A stretch of DNA of 64,000 bases from Acidobacteriota bacterium. Lineage in GTDB: Bacteria; Acidobacteriota; Terriglobia; Acidiferrales; UBA7541. Made by a program: the position numbers and the translations under genes. How positions within the stretch are numbered: position 1 is the first letter of the stretch; every line of letters begins with the position of its first letter. The stretch lies in contig JABCZN010000001.1 of NCBI GenBank assembly GCA_013289665.1, positions 1 through 64,000 of the forward strand. The letters run 5' to 3'. Of the stretch, positions 1-9,143 are shown piece by piece. Below the pieces are notes generated by a model. The model made no database searches and was not told the origin of the DNA. It worked only from the letters and a program-made list of their open reading frames with translations.

Positions 1-433
1 CGTGGCCGGCAAGTGACCTCGACGCCTGGCTCCCTGACCGCTGGAAACAAGCTCACGATGCCAGATGCGAGGCTTTGGGAATACCCCCTCTCGATTCCTG
101 AACCCTGTGCTTCACGTAGCGCTCACGCCATTTTCGACCCGCTGCGAAAGGGAGAACGTTTCAAAGACATGGTTCACGGCCTTGGACTGGAGCCGTGATT
201 TGACCGTGAATGATTCCCCCGGACTCTTGCGGGTGCTTGCCCCGAGTCGCGGGCATTTCGGAAGCCTCCCACTTGGACAGAAAACGCAAATTACAATAAG
301 TCCTTAGCCGTCCATGTGGTCCCTGGCCGCCGAAAAGGACGTCAGTTGCCCCTTCCATCGTTCTTCTCATCCTTCCGGGAAATCAAAGAACGATAGCCCA
401 CAGGCTGCAATACAGGGCAAGAAGAGGCTTTTC
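1..433. other. No gene recognised at left edge
   Basis: The first 433 bases hold only short open frames on both strands. None has a convincing ribosome-binding site, signal peptide or family motif. The stretch may be intergenic or the decayed end of a gene lying outside the window. Confidence 0.4.
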
Positions 434-865
434 TTACGCTGCGCGAGATTCCTTCCACTTCAGTAAAGGTAACTTTAGGTTGGCGACCTGTTTGAGGTAG
501 GCTTCGGCGTACGTTGCTGCCTTCAGTTTGCCCTGTTCGATACTCTCGACGGGTTCCGAAGGTGCAATCCATTTTTTGGAAATGACGTTGTAGACCGACG
601 CCTGTAATCCTTGCGCGTTCTGCTCCGAGAAGAGCCGCAAGTGTTCTGAACCGACTTTTACTTCTGCACAAACGCCTTCATCCAACATGAAAGACTCCAA
701 AGATATAAAGATAGTGGTTGCTACAATGGTCGCAGGCGGGTCGTAACGTGTCCAGTTCGTTTTTTTCTCTGTGCTCACAATTACAAGCTCTCGCGACGCC
801 TCCGAATTGCCAAAAAGCTTCTGGACGTAGGGCACTGCGCCTTCCCCCTGAAAGTCACCGCACAA
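434..865 (-). CDS. Small protein of unknown function
   Basis: This 143-residue open frame begins with TTG. I recognise no family. The protein has a hydrophobic beta-rich middle (around residues 40-60) followed by a helical, lysine-rich C-terminus, and no clear signal peptide or membrane segment. A later start is possible. It stands alone, with a gap of about 150 bases before the next gene on the other strand. I kept it because it is the longest frame of the region and has plausible protein composition, but coding is not certain. Confidence 0.4.
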   Translation of the reverse strand: MCGDFQGEGAVPYVQKLFGNSEASRELVIVSTEKKTNWTRYDPPATIVATTIFISLESFMLDEGVCAEVKVGSEHLRLFSEQNAQGLQASVYNVISKKWIAPSEPVESIEQGKLKAATYAEAYLKQVANLKLPLLKWKESRAA

Positions 866-1019
866 AGCGGCACCGTCGCGGCAAGATACTCACCCGGATC
901 GCAGCCAGCCTCCGAGTCGCTAGATACATGAGGCAAAGACCTTCTCAACAGTTATCCCTGCAAGAAATCGGGCCCGCGTAATTCTAAGTGTATATGGCTT
1001 TGGAGCACAGGATGAGACC

Positions 1020-1910
1020 ATGACAACCGCACGATTAGCGTGTTTTCTCGCGACAATGAACCTCTTGTGTATCCCCTTGCTTCGTGCCGACGTTCAAAAG
1101 GGCGGCGTGTCCTCGACGACCAGCAATCAGCCGCTGCTATCACTCAATTTCTCGAACAATGGTCAACAAGTGGCTGCCGCGGTGGGTCAAAGGATAGAGA
1201 TAACCCTTGGAACAGTTGGTCCAAGGCAATATGGCGATCCACAGATCTCTTCGTCGGTAATCCGGCTGGACAGTGTCGCGCTGGCCACCCCGGTAAACCC
1301 CGGCGGCCCAACTTTTATCTACATGTTCGAAGCGGCTGCCGAAGGAGAGGCCCAGGTCAAAATCCCTATTATTAACTCACAAGATCAAGATTTGATGAAA
1401 AGGCTTACTTTTACGGTGAGGATTCGTGTCGGCTCAGCCAAGACTTCACCCGCACCGAATGCATTCATGACACCGGACCAAACGAACACCGCGTCTTGGA
1501 AGAACGCGTCGATAAATGTGCGCAACTCGTTGTCTCAGACCTTCACGCCCTCGCTGCCAATGCTGACCGGCGTTGAAGTGGAACTCGTGGTAGCCAACCC
1601 TGGCCCGGCCAGTTCCGAAGTCACGATGGCGCTGGCCAATGCAGAGGGACAACCGTTGGCTTATGTATCAAAAACCGTGCAGGTTACAGACTGTCGCCAT
1701 GTCCTGCTCGTTCTTCCTAAAGGCGGTTTGCGCGTTACACCGGGAGAAATCTACAGCATCACCCTGAGCAGTGTTGACACTGTTTTCGCGTGGAAATACG
1801 TGGTGGGCGGCTATAGAAACGGGGCTGCGACGTTCAATGGCTTCCCTGGCAAACCCGTTTCGCAGTTCACTCGGACTACGTTCCTCTTTCGGACGTTCGG
1901 TGCGAATTGA
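1020..1910 (+). CDS. Secreted protein of unknown function
   Basis: The 296-residue product starts with a typical signal peptide (hydrophobic residues about 5-22, ending near LLRADVQ), so it is exported to the periplasm or outside. The rest is beta-rich and low in cysteine. It has two parts: residues about 45-140, whose spacing loosely recalls immunoglobulin-like domains, and residues about 165-295, containing a GLRVTPGEIYSITLSSVDT segment that resembles adhesion or choice-of-anchor type beta-sandwiches. An AGGATGAGACC stretch just upstream can serve as ribosome-binding site. No catalytic motif is visible. Function unknown. Confidence 0.7.
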   Translation: MTTARLACFLATMNLLCIPLLRADVQKGGVSSTTSNQPLLSLNFSNNGQQVAAAVGQRIEITLGTVGPRQYGDPQISSSVIRLDSVALATPVNPGGPTFIYMFEAAAEGEAQVKIPIINSQDQDLMKRLTFTVRIRVGSAKTSPAPNAFMTPDQTNTASWKNASINVRNSLSQTFTPSLPMLTGVEVELVVANPGPASSEVTMALANAEGQPLAYVSKTVQVTDCRHVLLVLPKGGLRVTPGEIYSITLSSVDTVFAWKYVVGGYRNGAATFNGFPGKPVSQFTRTTFLFRTFGAN

Positions 1911-2366
1911 GCGTGGTGCCCGACCCACAGGGGCCGTCACCTATGCGACGGCTGTCTTCCCACACGCCGGACCATTCGATCTATTTCTCGCGGCCTGGTC
2001 ACATCTCTAGTGATGGATGCGTCAGCGATACGGGGGTTGTCGATTCCATAGCCTCGAGATGGCCGTCCACTCGCAAGTTTGATGGCTATAGCGATTTGAC
2101 TCATCCCGAACGAAATTCTCCAACGCAGACCTTGCGGAGTGGATTGGCAGCAGCGTTCTACAAGCGACGAGATTATTTGGAAACCCACTTGGTAGCATCT
2201 GGAAAATATCGAAATTCACCTTTCGCTTCCGGCAATCTTGCTCCAAGGCCCAGTCCGATAGAGTCATAACTTTTCGTCCCTGCTCCCATCCAGTTCGTCA
2301 TTGCAGCGTCCCCGGATACCGAGGGCCTATTACTGAATCGCCGATTGCGCGACGTGCGGGAGGGAT
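1911..2366. other. Intergenic stretch, no gene supported
   Basis: Several overlapping frames of 80-120 codons exist on both strands here, but their translations are rich in Arg, Ser and Pro, have no motif and start without ribosome-binding sites. I read the stretch as non-coding. Its right end carries the probable promoter of the following amidohydrolase gene. Confidence 0.4.
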
Positions 2367-2395
2367 TTGTGTTTCTTTTGCGCTGCGAGTAGAAT
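2367..2395 (+). promoter_or_regulatory. Probable sigma70-type promoter of amidohydrolase gene
   Basis: TTGTGT at 2367-2372 and TAGAAT at 2390-2395 are separated by exactly 17 bases. Transcription would start near 2402, leaving a leader of about 16 bases before the ATG at 2418. This is a consensus match only. Confidence 0.35.
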
Positions 2396-2417
2396 TTGCC
2401 CCCTTGCGAGGCCATTC

Positions 2418-3830
2418 ATGGTGAAGAAAATTGTGTTCATTTCCGTACTTCTCGTGGTTCTCGGTTCAGGCGCCGCGATTCTTACCGGGCAGGAGGCCGT
2501 TCTGGCGATTACGCACGTCAACTTGATTGACGCTACCGGATCCCCCTTGCAGGCCGATGTGACGGTGATCGTGGAGGGCAGACGTATATCGCAGGTCGGC
2601 AAAAGTGGCGTAACACCGGTGCCCAAGGCAGCGAGAATCGTGGATGGACGGGGCAAATACCTGATCCCGGGGCTGTGGGATATGCATGTTCACGAGATGT
2701 TCGGAGCGTGGATCCCCGCAGACGAGAAAATCACGCCTGTGCTGTTTGTTGCGAACGGCGTGACCGGGGTGCGAGATATGGGAGGCGACCTGGAGGCGCT
2801 CAAGAAGTGGCGCAGCAGGATTGATGAAGGGAAGATGCTGGGACCACGGATGGTGATTTCCGGGCCGATGCTGGATGGGCCGGTTCCGCAGTTTCCGAGT
2901 TCCGCGCCGGTGAAGGACGCCGCGGAGGGACGACGAATTGTAGATGAACTGCAAAAGGATGGAGCGGACTTCATCAAAATTCAGTCATTGGTTCCCCGCG
3001 ACGGATATTTTGCGGCTGCCGAGGAGGCGAAGAGGGTTGGCATCGTGTTTGCCGGGCACGTACCGGATAAAGTGCGCGCGACAGAGGCTTCAAATGCCGG
3101 GCAGAGAAGTATCGAGCATTTGACCGGAGTTTTCGAGGGATGCTCGACGGTCGAAGACGAATTGATGGCCGCGCCGCGAGGACCCGGAAGAGGTAAATTC
3201 CTTTCGACCTATGACCCGGCGCGCGCAAAGGCGCTGATCGCCCTTTTTGTGAAGAATCAGACGTGGCAGGTGCCGACTCTTTATTGGGAGCGTGGCGAAT
3301 GGCTGATCGAGAAGACGAGTTCAGGGCTGGACCCGCTGGCGAAATATGCACCGGCGGCGTGGAGAGAGCGGGCATGGCCGATGTTTACGACTGGAATAGA
3401 GAAGGACTGGTCGACGGATCCTTTTCCGGATAGGGAGAAGTTTTTCCAGGCGGAGTTGAAAATGGTGGGGGATATGAACAAGGCTGGCGTGCCCTTGCTT
3501 GCGGGGACGGATACGGCAGCCGGAGTGCGCGTGTATCCCGGCTTCAGTTTGCACGAAGAATTGGAATTACTGGTGCAGGCTGGGCTGACCCCGATGGAAG
3601 CGCTGCAGGCAGCGACACGGAACGCCGGGAAATATTTGGGGCTCGCGGATACGGGGACAATCGAACCTGAGAAGCGAGCCGACCTGGTCCTGTTGGACGC
3701 CGATCCACTGCTGGACATCAAAAATACGCGAAAAATTCAGGGCGTAGTGCTGGCTGGACACTATTTTTCGCGAGGAGATCTCGATCGCCTCCTCGCTGGA
3801 GTTGAAGAAGAAGCAGCCAAATCAAAGTAG
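2418..3830 (+). CDS. Secreted metal-dependent amidohydrolase
   Basis: This is a 470-residue amidohydrolase-superfamily protein that probably hydrolyses an amide or peptide-like bond (many relatives are annotated as imidazolonepropionase-like or Xaa-Pro dipeptidases). An N-terminal signal peptide or anchor (MVKKIVFISVLLVVLGSG) places it outside the cytoplasm. The metal-binding motif MHVH lies at about residues 89-92 after the GLWDMH turn. Further family landmarks are the His in FAGHVPDK and the Asp in LAGTDTAAG, followed by the C-terminal PEKRADLVLLDADPL strand. An upstream in-frame start would put 17 residues before the signal peptide, so the ATG at 2418 is preferred. The substrate is unknown. 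A second secreted member lies at 55727. Confidence 0.85.
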   Translation: MVKKIVFISVLLVVLGSGAAILTGQEAVLAITHVNLIDATGSPLQADVTVIVEGRRISQVGKSGVTPVPKAARIVDGRGKYLIPGLWDMHVHEMFGAWIPADEKITPVLFVANGVTGVRDMGGDLEALKKWRSRIDEGKMLGPRMVISGPMLDGPVPQFPSSAPVKDAAEGRRIVDELQKDGADFIKIQSLVPRDGYFAAAEEAKRVGIVFAGHVPDKVRATEASNAGQRSIEHLTGVFEGCSTVEDELMAAPRGPGRGKFLSTYDPARAKALIALFVKNQTWQVPTLYWERGEWLIEKTSSGLDPLAKYAPAAWRERAWPMFTTGIEKDWSTDPFPDREKFFQAELKMVGDMNKAGVPLLAGTDTAAGVRVYPGFSLHEELELLVQAGLTPMEALQAATRNAGKYLGLADTGTIEPEKRADLVLLDADPLLDIKNTRKIQGVVLAGHYFSRGDLDRLLAGVEEEAAKSK

Positions 3831-3842
3831 GCAGCCGCTGTT

Positions 3843-4040
3843 CTAGTTGTTGACGTCGACGCCGTCGAGGGTGATGTTGCCTTGATCGCTGCGCGCGCCG
3901 TTCGCGGCTCCATTGCGCGTGTCGCGATCTTTCTACGCTGGCGACGTGCCGAGCGTGTTTCCAATAACGGTGATGCCGGGTTCCCAGCTGAGGAGTTCCG
4001 GAACGTTTTGCCCAGGGGTGCCGAGGGGCCTCGAAGTGTC
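3843..4040 (-). pseudogene. Remnant of a TonB-type (Oar-like) outer-membrane receptor
   Basis: Read on the minus strand, this 66-codon frame gives PLGTPGQNVPELLSWEPG, then NGAANGARSDQGNITLDGVD. That is the classic start of the plug domain in Acidobacteria carboxypeptidase-regulatory TonB-type receptors; compare LPLNGRSWTDLAALQPG and SGARPQQNNYRLDGVSLND in the intact gene at 59271. The frame is broken by a TAG at 3933-3935 and ends at another TAG at 3843-3845. Nothing recognisable of the rest (about 1000 residues) remains on either side. It is a decayed gene fragment lying antisense between two plus-strand genes. Confidence 0.65.
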
Positions 4041-4052
4041 TTCATTCCGTCT

Positions 4053-4072
4053 GCAAATTGTCAAAAATTTGC
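4053..4072. repeat. Short perfect inverted repeat upstream of propeller gene
   Basis: GCAAATT (4053-4059) and AATTTGC (4066-4072) form perfect 7-base arms around a 6-base centre, about 150 bases before the start of the beta-propeller gene. It could be an operator for a dimeric regulator. No second copy was noticed. Confidence 0.3.
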
Positions 4073-4219
4073 AAAATCAGCGCCCCTTCAATCTCTTGTG
4101 CATCTCTGCGGGTTAGCATTCAGGCGGAAAAGTCCCCGCGTCCGCCTGACAACTTGTGGTGGGCATACTCCAGTGGACTCACCTGGTCGGGCAATCAAGT
4201 CGCCTTGAAGGAGGGTACG

Positions 4220-5383
4220 ATGAAGTCACGTTCCACAAATCCACCGCACACATTGATGGGATTGCTGGGAGCGCTTGTGTTCCTTTCTGTCCCACTGTTT
4301 GCGAACGACAACGATTCGATTCTGAAGAACCACAACACCATAGACACAATTTCCTCCACTGTACCCGCAAACGGGGATGTGAATCCATATGGGCTGGTCC
4401 GCGTTGCAAAGAGCATCGGGAATCTGCGGGAAGGGCACTATCTGGTGAGCAATTTCAATGCGAGCTCGAACCTGCAAGGCACGGGCACAACGATCATGGA
4501 TGTGTCTCCCAGCGGGTCGCTCTCCGTGTTCGCTCAGCTAAATCCGAACTCGGTGCCGGGACCTTGTCCTGGGGGAGTCGGGCTGACGACGGCGCTGGCG
4601 GTCTTGCAAACCGGCTGGGTGATAGTTGGGAGTCTGCCGACGGCAGATGGAATGTCTGCGACGGCCCAGGCGGGATGCCTTATCGTGCTGGATAATCTGG
4701 GCAACGCGGTGGAAACCATTCAGGGATCCTTGATCAATGGGCCCTGGGATATGACATGGCTGGACGATGAGCAACAGGCGGCGCTCTTTGTGACCAACGT
4801 GCTAAACGGAACGGTCGCGGCGAATGGCAGCGTGGTGAATCAGGGGACGGTGGTTCGAGTCAATCTCCGGGTCTCAGAAACCAAGATGCCATTTCTGGAA
4901 TCCATTACTGTGATAGGCGCAGGTTTTTCTGAACGCACCGATCCGGCTGCGCTGGTTATAGGACCGACGGGGCTGGCCTTGTCTCCAGCTTGCCGAGACA
5001 GAGAGGACGACTGCGAATTTCATTCACGCGGAGACGAGCCGGTTCTTTATGTGGCGGATAGCTTAAATAATCGCGTTGTGGTCATTACCGAGCCGCTTAC
5101 GCGAGCGAGACCCTCGCGAACGGCCGTGGTGCTCAGCAGCGGAGGTAGACTGAATGATCCGCTAGGGCTGACCGTTGCGCCCAATGGACACATCCTTGTT
5201 GTGAATGGAAACGATGGTTTCATCACGGAGATCACCGCCCACGGAGCGCAAATTGCCAGCAAGCTCATCGACAGCAATGGCAATCCACCCGGAGCCGGCG
5301 CTCTGTTTGGGGTGATTTTTGATCCGGAAAATGGAGTTGTGTTCGTTGATGACGCCACGAATACATTGAACGTGCTTCACTAA
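4220..5383 (+). CDS. Secreted NHL/SMP-30-like beta-propeller protein
   Basis: The product has 387 residues. The ATG at 4220 follows a strong GAAGGAGGG ribosome-binding site, and the next residues form a signal peptide (LMGLLGALVFLSVPLFAND). The mature protein consists of repeated beta-propeller blades of NHL type, recognisable in segments such as NPYGLVRVAKS, VLYVADSLNNRVVVI, LNDPLGLTVAPNGHILVVNG and GALFGVIFDPENGVVFVDD. Such proteins usually bind ligands or partners outside the cell; a catalytic role cannot be read from the sequence. It appears to be transcribed alone. Confidence 0.8.
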   Translation: MKSRSTNPPHTLMGLLGALVFLSVPLFANDNDSILKNHNTIDTISSTVPANGDVNPYGLVRVAKSIGNLREGHYLVSNFNASSNLQGTGTTIMDVSPSGSLSVFAQLNPNSVPGPCPGGVGLTTALAVLQTGWVIVGSLPTADGMSATAQAGCLIVLDNLGNAVETIQGSLINGPWDMTWLDDEQQAALFVTNVLNGTVAANGSVVNQGTVVRVNLRVSETKMPFLESITVIGAGFSERTDPAALVIGPTGLALSPACRDREDDCEFHSRGDEPVLYVADSLNNRVVVITEPLTRARPSRTAVVLSSGGRLNDPLGLTVAPNGHILVVNGNDGFITEITAHGAQIASKLIDSNGNPPGAGALFGVIFDPENGVVFVDDATNTLNVLH

Positions 5384-5890
5384 GCACACAGGAGAGCGCG
5401 GGGCAGGAATTTCAAGGAAATCTATACTCTTCCTTACAAGAGTTCACCAAGCCTTCGGAGTTGCTGGTGCGGCTTGGGCGCCTTCTCAGAGATCAAAAAC
5501 TGAGCGTATTGGTGCAGGTGTCTCGAATCCAGAGATACCACCGCGGTGATGCGCGATGCGTTGCGGACCGTCGGGTTTCACAGACCGCTAGTGTGCAGGG
5601 GAAGATAAGGCTTGGTGTTGGCTGAAACGGAACAATAATGGTTTGTCGTGGACGAATCTGGACCCTGGAATCGGCATCTGATTCCCCAGGGCTTGGGATA
5701 ACCGCATCTTGATCTTGGTGTGCGGGGAAACTCAAGTTTTGCAAGACACGTTTAATCGAATTACCCTGCTTGAATCGTGCAAGAGGCCATGCGTCTGATT
5801 CTCTATGTACTCCCGGTCGCAGGGACCAGACGCTCTTAGATAATTTATCCATCGCCACGGGGCGAAGTGTCGTTTGATGAGGAGGCAGGT
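5384..5890. other. Intergenic region without a recognisable gene
   Basis: These 507 bases contain no frame with family motifs. An imperfect hairpin lies at 5663-5691. A short palindrome, GATAATTTATC at 5839-5849, sits about 40 bases before the porin start and could include a -10 element (GATAAT), though no good -35 sequence precedes it. Confidence 0.4.
5663..5691. repeat. Hairpin-forming inverted repeat
   Basis: CCCTGGAATC at 5663-5672 pairs with GATTCCCCAGGG at 5680-5691, apart from a two-base bulge, around a 7-base loop. There is no T-run after it, so a classical terminator is doubtful. Confidence 0.3.
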
Positions 5891-7474
5891 ATGCGAGGCA
5901 AAGTATGGGCGAAGCGCATGGTAGGTGCAGCGGCGCTTGCAGGTGCGTTGCTGGCCCAGGGGAACCCATCCTGGGGCCAGGGTACGGTGCAACCCGCCAG
6001 CCAGCAGTTGGACCTCGCAACGGTTGGCGCATTGCTAGAAAAGCTGCAAGCGCAGGTCCAGGACTTGCATGCGCAGGTAAATGACCTGAAGGCGGACCAG
6101 CAATCGGCAAAGGCAGAGTCCGCGGTATTGAGAAAAGAGCTGGAGATCGCGAAATCACAATTGGTGGCAATTTCGGCTCCGCCCAGCGCGGGCTCGCCAG
6201 CTCAGGCGGTAGCCGCGCCGTCTGGAAGCATCGCTACGACAGAAGAGCGCATCACTAGACTCGAGGAAAACCAACAGCTTGCCGACTCGAAAATAGCTGA
6301 GCAGAGCCAGACGAAGGTGGAAAGCGGGTCAAAATACCGGCTGCGACTCACGGGTATTGTGCTGCTTAACATGTTTGAGAATCGGGGCACGGTCGAAAAC
6401 TCGGACTTCCCATTGCTGGCTGAGGGCCAACAATCCCAGTTTCTGTCTTCAGGAGGTTCCTTCGGAGGTTCGCTACGTCAATCACAGATAGGCATTCAGG
6501 CGTTTGGCCCTACCGTTGCCGGAGCGCAGACGAGCGCAAATGTCCAGTTTGATTTTTCCGGAGGTTTTACGGAAGTTCCGAATGGATCCAGTTTTGGGAT
6601 TATGCGGTTGCGCACGGGAACGGTACGGTTTGACTGGCCAAAAGCCTCAGTTGTGGCGGGACAGGACACTTTGTTCTTTGTGCCAAATAATCCAACTTCT
6701 CTTGCGACGCTTGCGGTTCCGGCGCTGGCGTACTCGGGAACACTTTGGAATTGGACACCGCAGATACGCGTTGAGCACAAGTTCACGTTGTCGGAGTCAG
6801 GTTCATTCCTGATCCAAGGTGGAATTCTAGATTCGCTGACGGGAGACACGCCTCCATCGACCTATTATCGATCGCCGACCTGGGGCGAGCGTTCCGGCCA
6901 GCCAGCGTATGCGACGAGAATTTCCTGGACGCAGGACATCCACGGGCAGAGTCTTACGCTGGGTGCAGGCGGCTATTACGGCCGGCAGACTTGGGGATTC
7001 GGGCGCCACGTGGACGGATGGGCGGGGACGGTGGATGCCAGTTTGCCGCTCGGCCAGAAATTCGAACTGACGACAGCGTTCTTCCGCGGACGCGCGATTG
7101 GCGGTCTGGGCGGCGGGATCGGGCAGAGCGCCCTTTGGCAAGGGTCGCTCGCCGATCCTGCAACGGACATCTACGGATTGAATGCCCTGGGCGGGTGGTC
7201 ACAGCTGAAGTTCAAGGCGACTTCCAAGCTGCAGTTTAACGGCGCGTACGGTCTGGACAATCCATACGCAGGCCAGCTGCGTGAACACGGGGGCAATACG
7301 AATTACTATCCGGTACCATTGTCGAAAAATGAAAGCGGTCTTGTGAACTTCATTTATCAACCGCGATCCGATATTGTGTTCTCGATGGAATACCGGCGGA
7401 TCAAGACCTTTACGCTGGACAGCGGGGCAAATGCGGCTAATATAGCCAGCTTCAGCGTGGGATACATATTCTAG
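5891..7474 (+). CDS. Outer-membrane porin with N-terminal coiled coil
   Basis: The 527-residue product begins with a signal peptide (residues about 1-29, ending near NPSWGQG) after a GAGGAGG ribosome-binding site. Residues about 45-95 (LLEKLQAQVQDLHAQVNDLK and onward) form a coiled coil, as in trimeric DcaP-type porins. From about residue 150 the sequence alternates amphipathic strands and turns to the end, and it closes with the aromatic C-terminus VGYIF typical of BAM-inserted barrels. It probably forms a channel for anionic or organic solutes. The stop codon overlaps the GTG start of the cupredoxin gene (TAGTG), so the two are translationally coupled. Confidence 0.8.
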   Translation: MRGKVWAKRMVGAAALAGALLAQGNPSWGQGTVQPASQQLDLATVGALLEKLQAQVQDLHAQVNDLKADQQSAKAESAVLRKELEIAKSQLVAISAPPSAGSPAQAVAAPSGSIATTEERITRLEENQQLADSKIAEQSQTKVESGSKYRLRLTGIVLLNMFENRGTVENSDFPLLAEGQQSQFLSSGGSFGGSLRQSQIGIQAFGPTVAGAQTSANVQFDFSGGFTEVPNGSSFGIMRLRTGTVRFDWPKASVVAGQDTLFFVPNNPTSLATLAVPALAYSGTLWNWTPQIRVEHKFTLSESGSFLIQGGILDSLTGDTPPSTYYRSPTWGERSGQPAYATRISWTQDIHGQSLTLGAGGYYGRQTWGFGRHVDGWAGTVDASLPLGQKFELTTAFFRGRAIGGLGGGIGQSALWQGSLADPATDIYGLNALGGWSQLKFKATSKLQFNGAYGLDNPYAGQLREHGGNTNYYPVPLSKNESGLVNFIYQPRSDIVFSMEYRRIKTFTLDSGANAANIASFSVGYIF

Positions 7475-8238
7475 TGGCAATGCTCGACACCTCTCAAAAG
7501 CTTGGGTTGGCTTTCGCCGCCCTGATCGTTCTCGCCTCGAGCGCCGATCCAGCCTGCGGGCAAAACAACGCCGTGACCATCCACATGGCCGTCCGCAGGG
7601 AGACCGCAGTGAAGCAGGACAAATCTGTGAAAGCGAGGGTGGATGCGCCGGATATTGTGGTCTGGCTGAAGCCTCTGGGTTCGCCGGCCAAGAGTGAGCA
7701 AGAGGGCATCTCCGATGCAAAGAAATTTCAACTCGTTCAGCACAACAAGAGTTTCCAGCCGCATGTGCTGGTCGTTCCGGTAGGCTCGGTAGTGGATTTC
7801 CCGAATCGCGATCCGTTTTTTCACAATGTATTCTCGCTGTTCGATGGCAAGCGATTTGATCTTGGACTTTATGAAGCCGGGGCAAGCAACTCTGTGCGGT
7901 TTGACCGACTGGGTGTGAGCTTTCTTTTTTGCAACATTCACCCGGAGATGAGCGCCGTGGTGGTGGCCGTAGATACGCCGTATTATGGGCTGTCCGATCG
8001 AAAGGGAAACATCACGATCCAGAATGTCCCCGACGGAAGGTATGAACTACGCGTCTGGTATGAACGAAGCCTCCCCGAAGACTTGAAGGCCCTGACTCGC
8101 ACCGTGAACGTTTCCTCTTCGTCCAATGAGCTGGGGACCATTCAGGTTCCGGAGAATCCCAGCTTTACGTCCGCGCACAAGAACAAGTATGGGCAGGATT
8201 ATTCGCCGCCCCCTGGTCCAAGCTACTCGCATCCCTGA
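7474..8238 (+). CDS. Secreted cupredoxin-like (plastocyanin-type) protein
   Basis: The product has 254 residues; GTG at 7474 overlaps the porin stop, and an ATG six bases later is an alternative start. A signal peptide ends near ADPACGQ. The type-1 copper site can be read as the His in DPFFHNVFS, then Cys, His and Met in CNIHPEMSAVV. A C-terminal carboxypeptidase-regulatory-like strand region (ITIQNVPDGRYELRVWYE) follows, as in proteins annotated as methylamine-utilisation cupredoxins. It probably carries electrons or binds copper in the periplasm. The porin partner suggests a joint role in copper or solute handling at the outer membrane, but this is inference. Confidence 0.75.
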   Translation: MAMLDTSQKLGLAFAALIVLASSADPACGQNNAVTIHMAVRRETAVKQDKSVKARVDAPDIVVWLKPLGSPAKSEQEGISDAKKFQLVQHNKSFQPHVLVVPVGSVVDFPNRDPFFHNVFSLFDGKRFDLGLYEAGASNSVRFDRLGVSFLFCNIHPEMSAVVVAVDTPYYGLSDRKGNITIQNVPDGRYELRVWYERSLPEDLKALTRTVNVSSSSNELGTIQVPENPSFTSAHKNKYGQDYSPPPGPSYSHP

Positions 8239-8252
8239 TTGTGTTTAAGGAA

Positions 8253-8951
8253 CTACTGCGTCAGTGCAGGGTTTTGTTCGCAGACCGTCTGAACCGCCGC
8301 GTGGCGGCTTTCCGCGTTCAATTGCCGCATGATGCGGTGGACGTGATTCTTGACCGTGAATTCAGAGAGATGCAAGCTTCCGGCAATTTCCTTGTTCGTG
8401 AAGCCGCGAGCAAGCAAGGCCACCAGTTGTTGCTGTCTGGCCGTCAGGCCGAGTTTTCTGCAAAGGCTTTGATTCAAAATCATCGAACCTTCACGCGAGG
8501 TACGGGCGACGAATTGAAATAAATCGTGGCAAAGCCCCGGGGGGCATACAGCCTCGCCGAGGGCGACCCGGCGAACCGCGGCAATCATGTCTTCCGCGCT
8601 CGCTTCCCCGAGCAGATAGCCACTGACTCCCGAACGCACGGCTTGCAGGAAGGCCTCCGAATCATTCTCCATCCCAAAGAAGAGTACCCGTCGCCCGTCC
8701 ACCAAGCGCAAAAGGTCTGGGATGAAATTATTGGGAAAGGCAGAGGCGGATGCCTGGTCGGCCAGCAGGATGTCGCACTGAGACGCAGCGGCCTGCTGGT
8801 AGGCATCGGCACCATAGCGAATGGAGCCAACGATGGAAAATTCAGACCGCTTTTGGAATATAGCGGACATCACTTCGCGCAGCATGCGATTTTCGATAAC
8901 GAGAAACAGTCTCGTAGCGCGGGTTGCGTGAGTGTCCCGAGAAGTTTTCAT
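8253..8951 (-). CDS. LuxR/NarL-type response regulator
   Basis: This is a two-domain regulator of about 232 residues from the ATG at 8951; a GTG at 8999 would add 16. The receiver domain (residues about 14-125) keeps the phospho-acceptor Asp in CDILLADQ, but the usual acidic pair after strand 1 is reduced to the Glu of LFLVIENRM, so phosphorylation may be atypical. The C-terminal helix-turn-helix (LTARQQQLVALLARGFTNKE, then LHLSEFTVKNHVHRIMRQL) is a clear GerE-type DNA-binding domain. It follows the histidine kinase gene on the same strand, after a gap of about 190 bases. Confidence 0.85.
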   Translation of the reverse strand: MKTSRDTHATRATRLFLVIENRMLREVMSAIFQKRSEFSIVGSIRYGADAYQQAAASQCDILLADQASASAFPNNFIPDLLRLVDGRRVLFFGMENDSEAFLQAVRSGVSGYLLGEASAEDMIAAVRRVALGEAVCPPGLCHDLFQFVARTSREGSMILNQSLCRKLGLTARQQQLVALLARGFTNKEIAGSLHLSEFTVKNHVHRIMRQLNAESRHAAVQTVCEQNPALTQ

Positions 8952-9143
8952 GCTCAATGGGTGCACCGTAGAGAAATGGTCCAGGTCCTCCGGAGCCACC
9001 GTTTAGACCTTATGACTACGAGCACGGATGGTCAATCTACGCTGTGTCAAAAACATGTCACGTTTGTGTCCCCGGCGATTGGGAGCCGGGAATGGAAGGC
9101 GAATTGTCTGGGAAATATCACCGCCGGCGGCAAGTCGAGCACC

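Noticed and set aside
1907..2269. Open frame of 120 codons after the secreted protein gene
   Set aside because: It overlaps the preceding stop in another frame, has no ribosome-binding site and no family features, and its composition looks non-coding.
5493..6170. Minus-strand open frame of 225 codons
   Set aside because: Most of it lies antisense to the porin gene and its signal peptide; Pro/Ser-rich translation without motifs marks it as a shadow.
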